In this document: piece after piece, positions 20,723 through 29,603 of the stretch
How the letters are laid out: each line of letters opens with the position of its first letter
Position numbering within the stretch: position 1 is the first letter of the stretch
Assembly: GCF_003014695.1 (NCBI RefSeq)
Contig: NZ_PYAS01000003.1
Location: 590,077-654,076, forward strand
Origin: Dyadobacter jiangsuensis
Lineage (GTDB): Bacteria > Bacteroidota > Bacteroidia > Cytophagales > Spirosomataceae
DNA: 64,000 nt
Reading direction: 5' to 3'
Translations under genes and position numbers: made by a program
Notes under the pieces: model-generated
Databases searched by the model: none
What the model was told of the DNA's origin: nothing
Seen by the model: the letters and a program-made list of their open reading frames with translations, nothing else

Positions 20723-20749
20723 CCCAAAAGTATCGTCAGCGCTTTTGGG
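20723..20749. other. Inverted repeat between hybrid regulator and BspA-like genes
   Basis: CCCAAAAG and CTTTTGGG form perfect 8-base arms around 11 bases, 39 bases beyond the stop of the hybrid regulator. It could be a weak terminator or an RNA-processing hairpin between two co-oriented genes. Confidence 0.4.
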
Positions 20750-20787
20750 GCACTATCATTTTTGATTCAAATGCTATCAATTTTGGA

Positions 20788-23700
20788 TCAGAAGAGGTTG
20801 GAAATGTATTCCGAAGGAGTTACATGATAGTGTTCGCGGAAGCATTGTGTAAAATACGAGGGACTTCCGAAGCCAACTTCATAGGATACGGACGCAATAT
20901 CCATTCCGGATCGTAGCAGCTTAGAGGCCTTTTCGAGTCTGTATTGCCGGATCAAGTCCGTGGCGGAAGCATCCAGTAATGCTTTCAGCTTGCGGTTAAG
21001 TGTACTCTTGCTAATCGAAAGCGCCTTGCAGAGATCCTCCACCATAAGGTCGGGATCAGCCAGTCTGGCTTCAATTTGCTGATGCAGACGGTCAAGAAAC
21101 GGATCCGTGATTTTCGAACTATCGTCCGGTAGATTACTGAATATTTGGGTCTTCAATTGGATACGAACGTACTGCTGCAACCGGAAAAGGTTTAGTATAC
21201 GCAAGGCCAGCTCATCCATTTGAAATGGCTTGGTAACATAATCATCTGCTCCGGCCTGCAATCCCCGCAGACGCGCCTGATGTGCAGCTTTGGAAGTCAG
21301 CAGAATAAACCCGATGTGTGCCGTAAGCGGGTCCGACTTACACAAGTTACAGAGGTCGAAACCATCCCGGCCCGGCATCATCACATCACTGATGACGATA
21401 TCCGGAAGGGTCGTCCGGATTATTTCCCAAGCCAAAATGCCATTAGCAGCACCAGTTACCCGATAAGACCCTTCCAGACTTCGCATCATGAATGCACGTA
21501 ACTCCTCGTTATCCTCTACCACGAGGAGCTGCGGCAGCACATCGTCTGGTTGCGCAGGGCGTGACGGAGTCGTATCCGGGTCTGTTGACTCATTTTCAGG
21601 CCAAAAGGACCTTGACACAGGAAGCTCGACCAAAAACCGGCTGTATTTTCCGGGTGCGCTATCCAGGCGGATATTCCCTCTCATCAATTCCACAAGTTCC
21701 TTTACCAGAGAAAGACCGATCCCCGTCCCCCCCTGGCGGCGAATAGCTGATCCATCGACCTGATAAAACCTTTCAAATACTTTCTGTTGCTCTTCTTCGG
21801 CAATGCCAGGACCATTATCCCATACTTCGAGCAAGATATGTTCAGCCGAGGTATGTTTCAACCCAACGGAAATAGCCCCTCTTTCCGAGGTGAATTTCAA
21901 CGCATTGCCCACCAGATTGAAAATAATTTTGCTCCACTTTTCCTGATCAAAGAGATAAAAGCCATCAACGTCTCCCGCCGAAAAGGAAAGTGCTATTTGT
22001 TTTTCTAAAGCGACTGTTTCGAACGACCCAACGCAGCTGGATACAAACAAGGCCAGTTCCCCCGAAGAGGTATTCACCGGCATCTGTCCGTCGTTAAGCT
22101 TTGAGAAATCAAGAAACTCATTGATCAAATCGAGTAGCTTGTTGGAGTTTTTCTCAATACCCAGCAGTGTTTGTTGCACCGTCCCAGAAACTGCTCCATC
22201 CGACAGTAATTTTTTCAAAGGACTGATAATCAATGTCAAAGGAGTCCTGAATTCATGCGTCACGTTGCTAAAAAAACGATCTTTCAGTTCGTCTACTTCT
22301 TTCAGCCTGAGCGCCTCACGCTTTTCAAAAGCCAGGTTCTGCCGGGTAATCATCCGCTCTTCTCTGAAAACCAGGTAGCGCCAGACAATGAAAACCAGCA
22401 TCAATACATAAATGAGATAAGCCCAGACTGTCGCCCAAAATGGCGGACGAATCACAATTCTGATTTCCTTAAAATCTTTACTCCATATCCCCCTGTTGTC
22501 AGTCGCATTAACAAGTAGTTTATACGAGCCAGGCGACAAACCCAGATAAGAGGCGACGTTGCTCGTTCCATTTTCTACCCACTGTTTATCGATTCCAACC
22601 ATCTGGAATCGATATTTTGTTTTGCCCGGCTGGTTGAAAAGTAGGGCTGCAAATTCAAATCGCAGGTTATTTTTATCGAAAGGAAGATCTATTTCGCGAA
22701 TCAGGCTTAACGGGGCCTGAACGATATTGTCCGGTTGTGACGAGTTATGGAGCTGGTTATTGATCTGCAAACTGGTCAGCTGGATAGGCACAGAGGTTTC
22801 CCGATAAGCATGATCGAAGTCGGCAGGATCAAATATCGTATATCCTTTCACACCACCGAAAGCGAGTCTCCCATCAAAAAAGCGAAACTTATGGGCCCTG
22901 TTAAACTCATTCCCCTGCAATCCGTCCGATTTTTCAAATGAGTAGACTTCTTTTGTCTTCGGGTCAAACCTGAAAATCCCTTTGTTGGTACTGCACCACA
23001 ATTTTCCTGTTTTGTCCGGCAAAATGCAGTATACCGTGTTGTTGGGCAATCCGTCATTAACCGTAAAGATATTTCGCAAGCCTTTCTCGATATCCCAAAG
23101 GATCAGCCCAGACCCTCTGGAGCCTATCCATAGCAGGTTTTCATCGATGGGGTCCGGGCAAATCTCCGTTAACTCTTTCGGCATGTATCCTTGCGAACCA
23201 GGCAATTTTCCCATAAAATGTCCAACCCTCCGCGCGCCCTTGTATTGAAGCAACCCCGTCGAATAGGTCGATAGCCAGAAATGCCCTTTCACAAAGCAGC
23301 CATCAGTCACTTCAATGTTGACCATTTCGGATCGGTCCAAAGAAAACGAGTCCGGTATCGAAGCGGGGTTTTTCCACGTATACCACCTGGAATTCAAATG
23401 GTCCAGCACGCAAATTTCTCCTTCCGGTTTCACCACAAGGGCAGTATAAGTCGTTGAATCCTGCTGGTGTTTGAACCGGGTAAATGTCGTACCCTCGAAG
23501 CTGAAAATTTTACCATTTCTCTGAGGGTTCGCTGTGAGATAGAGCCTGTTTTTAGATGCCCATGCCTGACGAAAATGATAATTAACTTTCGGCGTCGCCC
23601 ACTCACGGGGGATTTCCGACAATGGAACGCCGGCTTTCTCCAGCACGTCGGCCACAAAACTTCTCCGGTAAGCATGCGTGTAAAAGGGTATCGCGCGCAA

Positions 23701-24783
23701 ATCGATTTTAGTGATCCCGTGCGTATTGATGCTCACCCACAGCACATCCGATCTATCGACAAAAAGGGCGGTAATGTTAAAATCCGGTGCAGTTGTATTT
23801 TGCCAAATGAGCTCCAGCTGATCATTTTGATTCACCCTGAAAATCCTACCGCGGTGCACCAAATAGACAATCCCCTTCGAATCCTGGCAAAGTAAGTCTT
23901 TATGACTATCCACATAAAGCAATGGCACAGGTGGGATGTTGATGGATTTGGAAGTTTTTTTGGCCAGATCAAGGATTACAATCCGGTCATCTCTGAAAAC
24001 CAGCAATCGGTTTTCCGGCAGCAATGCAACAGAACCCGCATTGAAGTTGCTTCCAAAGGACATTTCAGGCTTGATCCTCTTTATGAAAGTGTTAATCCGG
24101 ATGAATTCAAAATGTTTTTTGGCCTTATCACTGACCTGTACGCCATCTTCCGAGATAAGGAAAACTTTACCATCGGCAGCTTGAAAAATAACGCTGACTG
24201 TATCCTGCTTCAAGAGGCCATTGGCGGTATTCGCGAAGAAAGTCTTGCCCGTATCCGTATTTCTCCACCCAATACCTGCTGCACCAGACACCGGGAAAAG
24301 CCAGTCTGTGCCGTTATAAACATTGGCTCTGTTGAGCAGAAACTGAGCTTTGCTATTCGGAATGTTTTGTAAAGTCGACAGGTGACGGATCCGCTTTGAC
24401 TTGAAAGTTCGTGTGTCAAAACTATCATAGCGCAATCCCTCGTAAACCAGGGTCAGTTTAGTGCTATCTGCCTGAGGCAATATTTTCAAAATCACATTCT
24501 GTGCAATGGTAGTAGGGTCCGCCGGCTTGTTTCGAAAGTTTTTAAATACCCGTCCGTCGAACCGGCTAAGACCGTCAAGCGTGGAAACCCAGATAAATCC
24601 GTCCTTATCCTGTGCGAAACCGGTAATGAAACTCTGCGGCAGGCCGTCGTCTACGCTGAATCTTTGCTCGTTAGTGTATCTGGGTTGCTGAGCAAAGCTG
24701 ACATTTCTTTGGAAAAATACTAAAAGAAAAAACAGATACAGGACGTAAGCGACTCTTTTTCTGCTTACAATAATTTCATTCAC
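20788..24783 (-). CDS. Hybrid two-component regulator (propeller sensor, kinase, receiver, AraC)
   Basis: The 1331-residue protein joins a whole signalling pathway. After a signal anchor (about residues 11-32) come Reg_prop beta-propeller repeats (RFSVDDGLPQSFITGFAQDKDGFIWV onward) and a Y_Y_Y domain (to about 780). Then follow a membrane helix (WAYLIYVLMLVFIVW), HisKA with His843 (N-V-T-H-E-F-R-T-P), HATPase_c (NLVGNALKFT, DNGPG, GGTGIGL), a receiver domain with Asp1133 (V-I-S-D-V-M-M-P) and an AraC HTH at the end (about 1240-1331). Such proteins usually sit beside polysaccharide utilisation loci and sense oligosaccharides. Here no SusC/SusD or glycosidase genes are adjacent; the nearest co-oriented gene is the BspA-like adhesin. 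All catalytic motifs look intact. Confidence 0.93.
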   Translation of the reverse strand: MNEIIVSRKRVAYVLYLFFLLVFFQRNVSFAQQPRYTNEQRFSVDDGLPQSFITGFAQDKDGFIWVSTLDGLSRFDGRVFKNFRNKPADPTTIAQNVILKILPQADSTKLTLVYEGLRYDSFDTRTFKSKRIRHLSTLQNIPNSKAQFLLNRANVYNGTDWLFPVSGAAGIGWRNTDTGKTFFANTANGLLKQDTVSVIFQAADGKVFLISEDGVQVSDKAKKHFEFIRINTFIKRIKPEMSFGSNFNAGSVALLPENRLLVFRDDRIVILDLAKKTSKSINIPPVPLLYVDSHKDLLCQDSKGIVYLVHRGRIFRVNQNDQLELIWQNTTAPDFNITALFVDRSDVLWVSINTHGITKIDLRAIPFYTHAYRRSFVADVLEKAGVPLSEIPREWATPKVNYHFRQAWASKNRLYLTANPQRNGKIFSFEGTTFTRFKHQQDSTTYTALVVKPEGEICVLDHLNSRWYTWKNPASIPDSFSLDRSEMVNIEVTDGCFVKGHFWLSTYSTGLLQYKGARRVGHFMGKLPGSQGYMPKELTEICPDPIDENLLWIGSRGSGLILWDIEKGLRNIFTVNDGLPNNTVYCILPDKTGKLWCSTNKGIFRFDPKTKEVYSFEKSDGLQGNEFNRAHKFRFFDGRLAFGGVKGYTIFDPADFDHAYRETSVPIQLTSLQINNQLHNSSQPDNIVQAPLSLIREIDLPFDKNNLRFEFAALLFNQPGKTKYRFQMVGIDKQWVENGTSNVASYLGLSPGSYKLLVNATDNRGIWSKDFKEIRIVIRPPFWATVWAYLIYVLMLVFIVWRYLVFREERMITRQNLAFEKREALRLKEVDELKDRFFSNVTHEFRTPLTLIISPLKKLLSDGAVSGTVQQTLLGIEKNSNKLLDLINEFLDFSKLNDGQMPVNTSSGELALFVSSCVGSFETVALEKQIALSFSAGDVDGFYLFDQEKWSKIIFNLVGNALKFTSERGAISVGLKHTSAEHILLEVWDNGPGIAEEEQQKVFERFYQVDGSAIRRQGGTGIGLSLVKELVELMRGNIRLDSAPGKYSRFLVELPVSRSFWPENESTDPDTTPSRPAQPDDVLPQLLVVEDNEELRAFMMRSLEGSYRVTGAANGILAWEIIRTTLPDIVISDVMMPGRDGFDLCNLCKSDPLTAHIGFILLTSKAAHQARLRGLQAGADDYVTKPFQMDELALRILNLFRLQQYVRIQLKTQIFSNLPDDSSKITDPFLDRLHQQIEARLADPDLMVEDLCKALSISKSTLNRKLKALLDASATDLIRQYRLEKASKLLRSGMDIASVSYEVGFGSPSYFTQCFREHYHVTPSEYISNLF

Positions 24784-25211
24784 AATAGAGGGAAGTTGTT
24801 GTAAATACCTAAGCTAACTAAGTTGATTTCAATAGTCAAGCGTATCGCTTTGAAGGCGCGGAGTTATGGTCCGGATTCAATTGTCCGACAATTGTACATC
24901 CGGCCGATTGCGGGTAATATCGACCGACATCAACAGAAAAATTTTTCGCAGGCGTAAATATCCAGTAAGTGTCAGATTTGGGTTCGCTCTCTGGGCATTT
25001 GAGGCCGGACTTTTTTCGGTACTTACAAATCTTCTCTTGGTAAAATATAGGCGAAAATCACTATTGTCCTAAAATACTTTAAGGTAAATAGTCATTAACC
25101 GTTTTGGGGACGATAATTGCCGGTAAATAAGTTATCCTACCACAACCTCAGACCTTGGGCAGATCTTCTTAATTTGATGAGTAAACCGCCGATCATCAAA
25201 CCGCCGAAACG
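24784..25211. other. Divergent intergenic region, no gene seen
   Basis: This 428-base AT-rich stretch separates the divergent hybrid regulator and the kinase starting at 25212. Both promoters must lie here, but I could not identify a convincing TTG/TAnnTTTG pair. No RNA gene is evident. Confidence 0.5.
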
Positions 25212-26258
25212 ATGCAGTCCGTGATCTGTATATTGCTGCTTTTTGCTGGCGCCGAACCGTTTTCCGCCGGCGGATGCCGAGTCAATGGCAAGCCGTACAC
25301 GGGGTTCCCGGATACGCTGTATATGCCCGAGGCGGTGGACGAATTTTTCCTTGAACTTCCCCAGCATCCGGGCCAGGGCCTGAGCTACGCATTCAGAATG
25401 GACCCGATCGATGACCGGTGGATCTCCGCGGTTTATCCCGCGGTGCGTTACGAGACGCTCAGGAAGGGCTATTACGAGCTGCATTTCAGGGTATTGGATG
25501 CTCATTCGAAGGTGTTGAAAACGAGTCGGTTTGTCATCCGCAAAGAGGCTGCGTTCTGGAATGCCTGGTGGTTTATTCCCCTGCTTACCTTATATGTGGC
25601 CGTGGTAGTGGGAGTCGGGATCTACATTTTCAGCCTCTACAACTTTCGTCAGAAACTCAAATTACAATACCTCCGAAATCAGATCGCCTCCGACCTGCAC
25701 GACGAGGTGGGCTCGAACCTCAACAGCATTGCATTGTTTGTGGAGTTGCTGCGCAAAAACGCCACGCCGGAAACGCTGCCGGTGCTCGACCGCATTATCA
25801 ACAATTCCCGGGAATCGGTGGAACTGATGCAGGACACGGTGTGGGCCATTAACCCCCGCAACGATTCCCTGCAAAAGCTGATCGATAGAATGCATTCCTT
25901 TGCTAACCAGTCGCTTGCGGCATGCGATATGCATCTCGAATTTCAGTCGGAAAGCAGCCTGGCCGACTTGCAGCTCAGTATGGAGCAGCGCAAGAACATT
26001 TACCTGATATTCAAAGAAACGATCAACAACGCGGTCAAGCATTCGGCCGCTACGGGCGTGAGCGTGCGGCTGCAGCGCCTGAACGATGCGCTTTTCCTGC
26101 AAATAAAAGACAACGGGAAAGGCTACGACACCGACCGGGAGTACGAGGGAAACGGGATTTTCAACCTCCGAAAAAGGGCCGAAGAGTCGGGACTCGACTT
26201 GCTGGTACACTCGCGTCCGGGCGAAGGTACCCGTGTGGAAGTACTTTGCCATCCCTAA
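25212..26258 (+). CDS. NarL-type sensor histidine kinase with short Y_Y_Y sensor
   Basis: The 348-residue protein starts with a signal peptide (MQSVICILLLFAGAEPFSAG). A single Y_Y_Y-like beta domain (about 25-112) follows, without the propeller blades that normally precede it, then a membrane helix (about 118-141). A HisKA_3 domain carries His163 in A-S-D-L-H-D-E-V-G-S, and a HATPase_c domain closes the protein (FKETINNAVKHS, DNGKGYD, GNGIFNLRKR). This is the LiaS/NarX kinase class that pairs with LuxR-type regulators, and the next gene (52 bases on) encodes one. The reduced sensor region is unusual for Bacteroidota relatives. Confidence 0.9.
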   Translation: MQSVICILLLFAGAEPFSAGGCRVNGKPYTGFPDTLYMPEAVDEFFLELPQHPGQGLSYAFRMDPIDDRWISAVYPAVRYETLRKGYYELHFRVLDAHSKVLKTSRFVIRKEAAFWNAWWFIPLLTLYVAVVVGVGIYIFSLYNFRQKLKLQYLRNQIASDLHDEVGSNLNSIALFVELLRKNATPETLPVLDRIINNSRESVELMQDTVWAINPRNDSLQKLIDRMHSFANQSLAACDMHLEFQSESSLADLQLSMEQRKNIYLIFKETINNAVKHSAATGVSVRLQRLNDALFLQIKDNGKGYDTDREYEGNGIFNLRKRAEESGLDLLVHSRPGEGTRVEVLCHP

Positions 26259-26310
26259 AATTGGGGATTTTTCTTCCGCGGCATTTACCGGAATTTTGGA
26301 ACATCACTCA

Positions 26311-26958
26311 ATGCGATCGGCGATGATAAAGGTTTTGTTATTCGAAGACAACAAAAATTTCCGGCAGGGCCTCTTGCTTTTCCTTTCAGGCATGGAAGAT
26401 ATCTGGCTGGTGGACGCCCTTCCCGACGCCCGGGATGCGGTGTACCTGGTCAAAAAACACAAACCCGACGTCGTGCTGATGGACATTCAAATGCCCCGGA
26501 AGTCGGGCCTTGAAGCGCTGGTAGAAATCCGCCAGGGCCAGCCAGGCGCCAGGGTACTGATGCAGACCGTATTCGAAGACGACGATAAGGTATTCCAGGC
26601 GATTTGCTCGGGTGCTTCGGGTTACATCGTCAAATGCCCCGACCCGGAGGTGTACGTGAAGGCGATCCGCGAGGTGTATGCGGGCGGTGCGCACATGTCG
26701 CCGGGCATTGCGCGGAAGGTGCTGGCCATGTTTCAGCAACAGTTTGTGAAATCGGAGCAAACCTTCGTGGACCTTACCAACCGCGAGCGGGAGATATTGG
26801 GGTGTATGGTAAAAGGGCAGAGCTACAAAATGATCGCCGCCAGCTGCGGTATTTCGTTCAGCACGGTGGCCACGCATGTAAACCACATTTACGAAAAACT
26901 GCACGTCAACTCCGCCCCGGAAGCGGTAGTGAAAGCATTGGAAATGAAGCTCGTATAA
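26311..26958 (+). CDS. LuxR/NarL-family response regulator
   Basis: A receiver domain carries the phospho-acceptor Asp58 (V-V-L-M-D-I-Q-M-P) and a LuxR HTH lies at about 150-212 (LTNREREILGCMVKGQSYKMIA, FSTVATHVNHIYEKL). I start at the ATG at 26311; the ATG at 26323 (MIKVLLFEDN) is equally credible. The further upstream ATG at 26233 overlaps the kinase and adds a non-homologous leader. It follows the HisKA_3 kinase in what looks like one operon and is immediately followed, after 29 bases, by the cysteine peptidase gene, a likely target or co-transcribed gene. Confidence 0.92.
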   Translation: MRSAMIKVLLFEDNKNFRQGLLLFLSGMEDIWLVDALPDARDAVYLVKKHKPDVVLMDIQMPRKSGLEALVEIRQGQPGARVLMQTVFEDDDKVFQAICSGASGYIVKCPDPEVYVKAIREVYAGGAHMSPGIARKVLAMFQQQFVKSEQTFVDLTNREREILGCMVKGQSYKMIAASCGISFSTVATHVNHIYEKLHVNSAPEAVVKALEMKLV

Positions 26959-26987
26959 AATCCTCCATCACTAACCTTTTATCAGAT

Positions 26988-28211
26988 ATGAGTACAACGC
27001 TTGTTGCGCAATTTCTTCCTAAATCTTGCTGGGCTGCGTCATTAGATATGTTTACCGACGGACAGTTGAAGCAATGCAGTCTGTTGAGGGAGGATCACGG
27101 CGGTGATGTCCCGACAAATCCAAGAGAATTTTGTAACGATACATGGCTTCGGGACAACAGAGGTGCATATGTAGGAAATACCAAAACGCTGAGATTGGTG
27201 AAGGACCGGCTGGTTCTGGCTGGTAGAAGTCCTGTATCAAACAACGGCAGAACTGTGCCTTCTTTCGAGCAGTTGCAGAGCGATATAGGCGCTTCCGCCA
27301 TAACCCTTATGTCGTGGGGCTTCGCGAACAATCTTCATTTTATCGTGCCAGTAAAAACCGTAGAACAGCAGTTGACAGGATCGGTGCTTCTGCAATGGAT
27401 AAAGATTTTAGATCCTTATCCTGCAACGAAAGGCCGTACATACTATCTTAATTACAAGCAATTTGCAGCTTCCGGGTGGTTCAAAGGCATGATTTTTCAA
27501 AGTCAGGTCAATGGAGGAGATGCATCGCAGCCCACAGAATTTTCAGATGCTGATCCCAAGCAGTTGGTCCAAAGATATCTTGACTCGCTGGCGACAACAA
27601 CCAGCGATTTTCGACAGGTGACCAATGTTGCTGGTAATCATCAAATCCTGGATTATAATTTCAATGTCACAAATATCAATGTTAGCATTTTGCTTGCCAA
27701 CGGACAGCGTTTTTTCGATAGCATTCTGGTGGGAGGAAGCAATCTGAAAATGTATCTGGCAGGTTTAAACAACAAATACACCGCTTATTTTCTAAATTCG
27801 GCTGATAACTCATATTACATTTCGACGCTTGAAAATGGCCTGAGATATCTTCCGGTAGCAGGCACCAACCATGCGGGAGTAGTAAATCTCGCCCAAATGG
27901 CCGCGCCTGCAAGAGCGGTATCCCGGGGCGCAAAGCAGCTGAAAGTTATTGACCACGATCAGACGGATAAAACAGAACAAGCCGCGCTTAAATATTTTGA
28001 AAAATGGCCTAATACCGCATTGATATGTCAGTTTTTCGACATTGGCCAGGAATATGTATTCTTTGTCAAAGATGGCAGGGTGCGGGTATTCGATCCGTTC
28101 CGGTCGTTTGCATATATTTTTCCGAAATCGCACAAGGGGATTTCCCATATTTCCCTTAAAGCATTCTTAGCTGTTATTCCCTCTTTCTATAAAATTCTAA
28201 ACGAAAAGTAA
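26988..28211 (+). CDS. Papain-like cysteine peptidase without signal peptide
   Basis: The 407-residue product begins MSTTLVAQFLPKSCWAAS. The Q-x5-C-W-A motif places the nucleophile at Cys14 and the oxyanion Gln at residue 8. His117 (N-N-L-H-F-I-V) and Asp142 (K-I-L-D-P-Y-P) complete a plausible papain-type triad, in the arrangement of bacterial C39/C70-like papain-fold peptidases. Residues 170-407 form an extra domain I do not recognise (FDPFRSFAYIFPKSHKG near the end). There is no Sec signal, no membrane helix and no double-Gly transporter domain, so any export would need another route or cleavage of its own leader. Its base composition is clearly more AT-rich than the regulator before it and the protease genes after it. 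The next gene starts 3 bases downstream. Confidence 0.8.
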   Translation: MSTTLVAQFLPKSCWAASLDMFTDGQLKQCSLLREDHGGDVPTNPREFCNDTWLRDNRGAYVGNTKTLRLVKDRLVLAGRSPVSNNGRTVPSFEQLQSDIGASAITLMSWGFANNLHFIVPVKTVEQQLTGSVLLQWIKILDPYPATKGRTYYLNYKQFAASGWFKGMIFQSQVNGGDASQPTEFSDADPKQLVQRYLDSLATTTSDFRQVTNVAGNHQILDYNFNVTNINVSILLANGQRFFDSILVGGSNLKMYLAGLNNKYTAYFLNSADNSYYISTLENGLRYLPVAGTNHAGVVNLAQMAAPARAVSRGAKQLKVIDHDQTDKTEQAALKYFEKWPNTALICQFFDIGQEYVFFVKDGRVRVFDPFRSFAYIFPKSHKGISHISLKAFLAVIPSFYKILNEK

Positions 28212-28214
28212 AAC

Positions 28215-28760
28215 ATGGACAACGAAGAAGAATACGCAATCGAAAGGGTAAAGCGCTTTGCTAATATGAAAAGTGTGCAAAAGGCTGATAGGGTCAGTCT
28301 CGGCCTTCGGTATTCGATTGACGAACTGTTGCAACTAGTTGCCGGGCTAACAGGCAAGCGCGTGTTGCTGGTAGATGACGCGGATAGTACCAGTGTTTTG
28401 CCGCAGGAGGCCGAACTCGCGCTCGCGGAAGCGGGCAAGCCATGCGGCGACTACCGGTTTACAGTTGTGAAGTCTTGCATTGGCGGCGATGGCATAACCA
28501 ATGAAAACGACGACCAGAGCAGTGAGTTCAACAATACGATTTATCCCAAGGCGACCGGAGTTGTGTTTATGATCGGAAAGGAGAGACCCGCGATGGCCCT
28601 CACGGTCGAAACGTTCCCAATTGTCGGAGAAGACCTGGTTAACGATGAAGGAGATAAGTTGCCACTCTGGGACTTCATAACATATGACGGACGTTACGCC
28701 TATTCGCCGGAAGACGGCGGCGGCGGTACCGGATCTAAAACACCTCCTCCGGGCGCATAA
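28215..28760 (+). CDS. Hypothetical protein, likely partner of cysteine peptidase
   Basis: I do not recognise this 181-residue acidic protein. It has a charged N-terminal helix (MDNEEEYAIERVKRFANM), a region GKRVLLVDDADSTSVLPQEAEL, a hydrophobic strand (TGVVFMIGKERPAMALTVETFP) and a C-terminal tail rich in Gly, Ser and Pro (DGGGGTGSKTPPPGA). No signal peptide is present. The 3-base spacing after the cysteine peptidase gene suggests translational coupling. It could be a substrate, inhibitor or chaperone of the peptidase, but nothing in the sequence proves this. Confidence 0.7.
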   Translation: MDNEEEYAIERVKRFANMKSVQKADRVSLGLRYSIDELLQLVAGLTGKRVLLVDDADSTSVLPQEAELALAEAGKPCGDYRFTVVKSCIGGDGITNENDDQSSEFNNTIYPKATGVVFMIGKERPAMALTVETFPIVGEDLVNDEGDKLPLWDFITYDGRYAYSPEDGGGGTGSKTPPPGA

Positions 28761-28771
28761 CGGTTTTACGG

Positions 28772-29431
28772 ATGTTGTCAGAACTCTTTTTATACCGGTT
28801 TTCGGGATGGCTGCTTACGGCGGTATGGCTGTTCCTTTCGTTTCAGGCGCTGCGCAGGCGTGGTGCCTGGAACGGCAAGTACCGGTATTTCCTTGTTTTC
28901 CTCCTGTCGATATCAGTCATAGAGCTCGTGGCGGCCATTACCGCGCCGCTGCTGAGCAACAACCTGTTTTTGGATTATCCCTACATTACTATCGAGTTTG
29001 TGATGCTGGGACTGTTCCTGGCGAGGATCATCGATATCGGTTTCATTACCCGGCTCGTCAACATCGCTTCGGTGCTTTTTGTGCTCTTCCAGATCGCCAA
29101 CGCATTTTGGCTGCAAGGGCTCGAAAGCTATAATAGTTATGGCGAATATGTGAACAACGCGTACCTGTTCATGCTGTCGGTGTGGGCGCTTACGGTTCTT
29201 TACCGGCAAAACCTCGGGCGCAGCATTCTCGCCGTCAGGGACGCGTGGTTTGTGCTCGGTATCCTGGGTATTTACCTGCTTATCGCCGTGATCGACTTCC
29301 TGTACGACATGGCCTTGCCTTACCAGAATGACCATTTCCTTTACGTAGTGCTCATTTCGGGCAATTTTCTGAAATCGGGCCTGCTTATGCTGTATTACAA
29401 AGGGATACGCATGATGCCGCGTTCGCGGTAG
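28772..29431 (+). CDS. Polytopic membrane protein of unknown function
   Basis: The 219-residue protein has about seven hydrophobic segments (beginning GWLLTAVWLFLSFQAL, YFLVFLLSISVIELVAAI, FVMLGLFLARIIDIGF and ending SGNFLKSGLLMLYY) with short polar loops. It resembles the 7TM sensor-like modules found alone or ahead of kinases in Bacteroidota, but has no attached signalling domain. It starts 11 bases after the previous gene and is followed by a strong terminator, so it ends the transcript that begins with the peptidase or the kinase. A sensing, transport or immunity role is open. Confidence 0.75.
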   Translation: MLSELFLYRFSGWLLTAVWLFLSFQALRRRGAWNGKYRYFLVFLLSISVIELVAAITAPLLSNNLFLDYPYITIEFVMLGLFLARIIDIGFITRLVNIASVLFVLFQIANAFWLQGLESYNSYGEYVNNAYLFMLSVWALTVLYRQNLGRSILAVRDAWFVLGILGIYLLIAVIDFLYDMALPYQNDHFLYVVLISGNFLKSGLLMLYYKGIRMMPRSR

Positions 29432-29456
29432 CCCCGGCGCATTCTCTGCCCCCGGA

Positions 29457-29488
29457 AGCACGCTCGCGAGAGGGTGCTTTTTTGTTTT
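29457..29488 (+). terminator. Rho-independent terminator
   Basis: AGCAC-G-CTC-GCGA-GAG-G-GTGCT hairpin followed by TTTTTTGTTTT, 26 bases after the membrane protein gene. Confidence 0.88.
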
Positions 29489-29603
29489 AACCGGGTTGTA
29501 ATATCCATAAAATTGTCGATACCGCTTCATGGGGATTTGGGGGAAATTTGAAATGTCATCACACCGGTGACTGTCTGTTCCCAACATTCAAATCCAGTTC
29601 ATT

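Noticed and set aside
20788..24783. Polysaccharide utilisation locus around the hybrid regulator
   Set aside because: No SusC, SusD, glycosidase or sugar transporter gene is present in the window.
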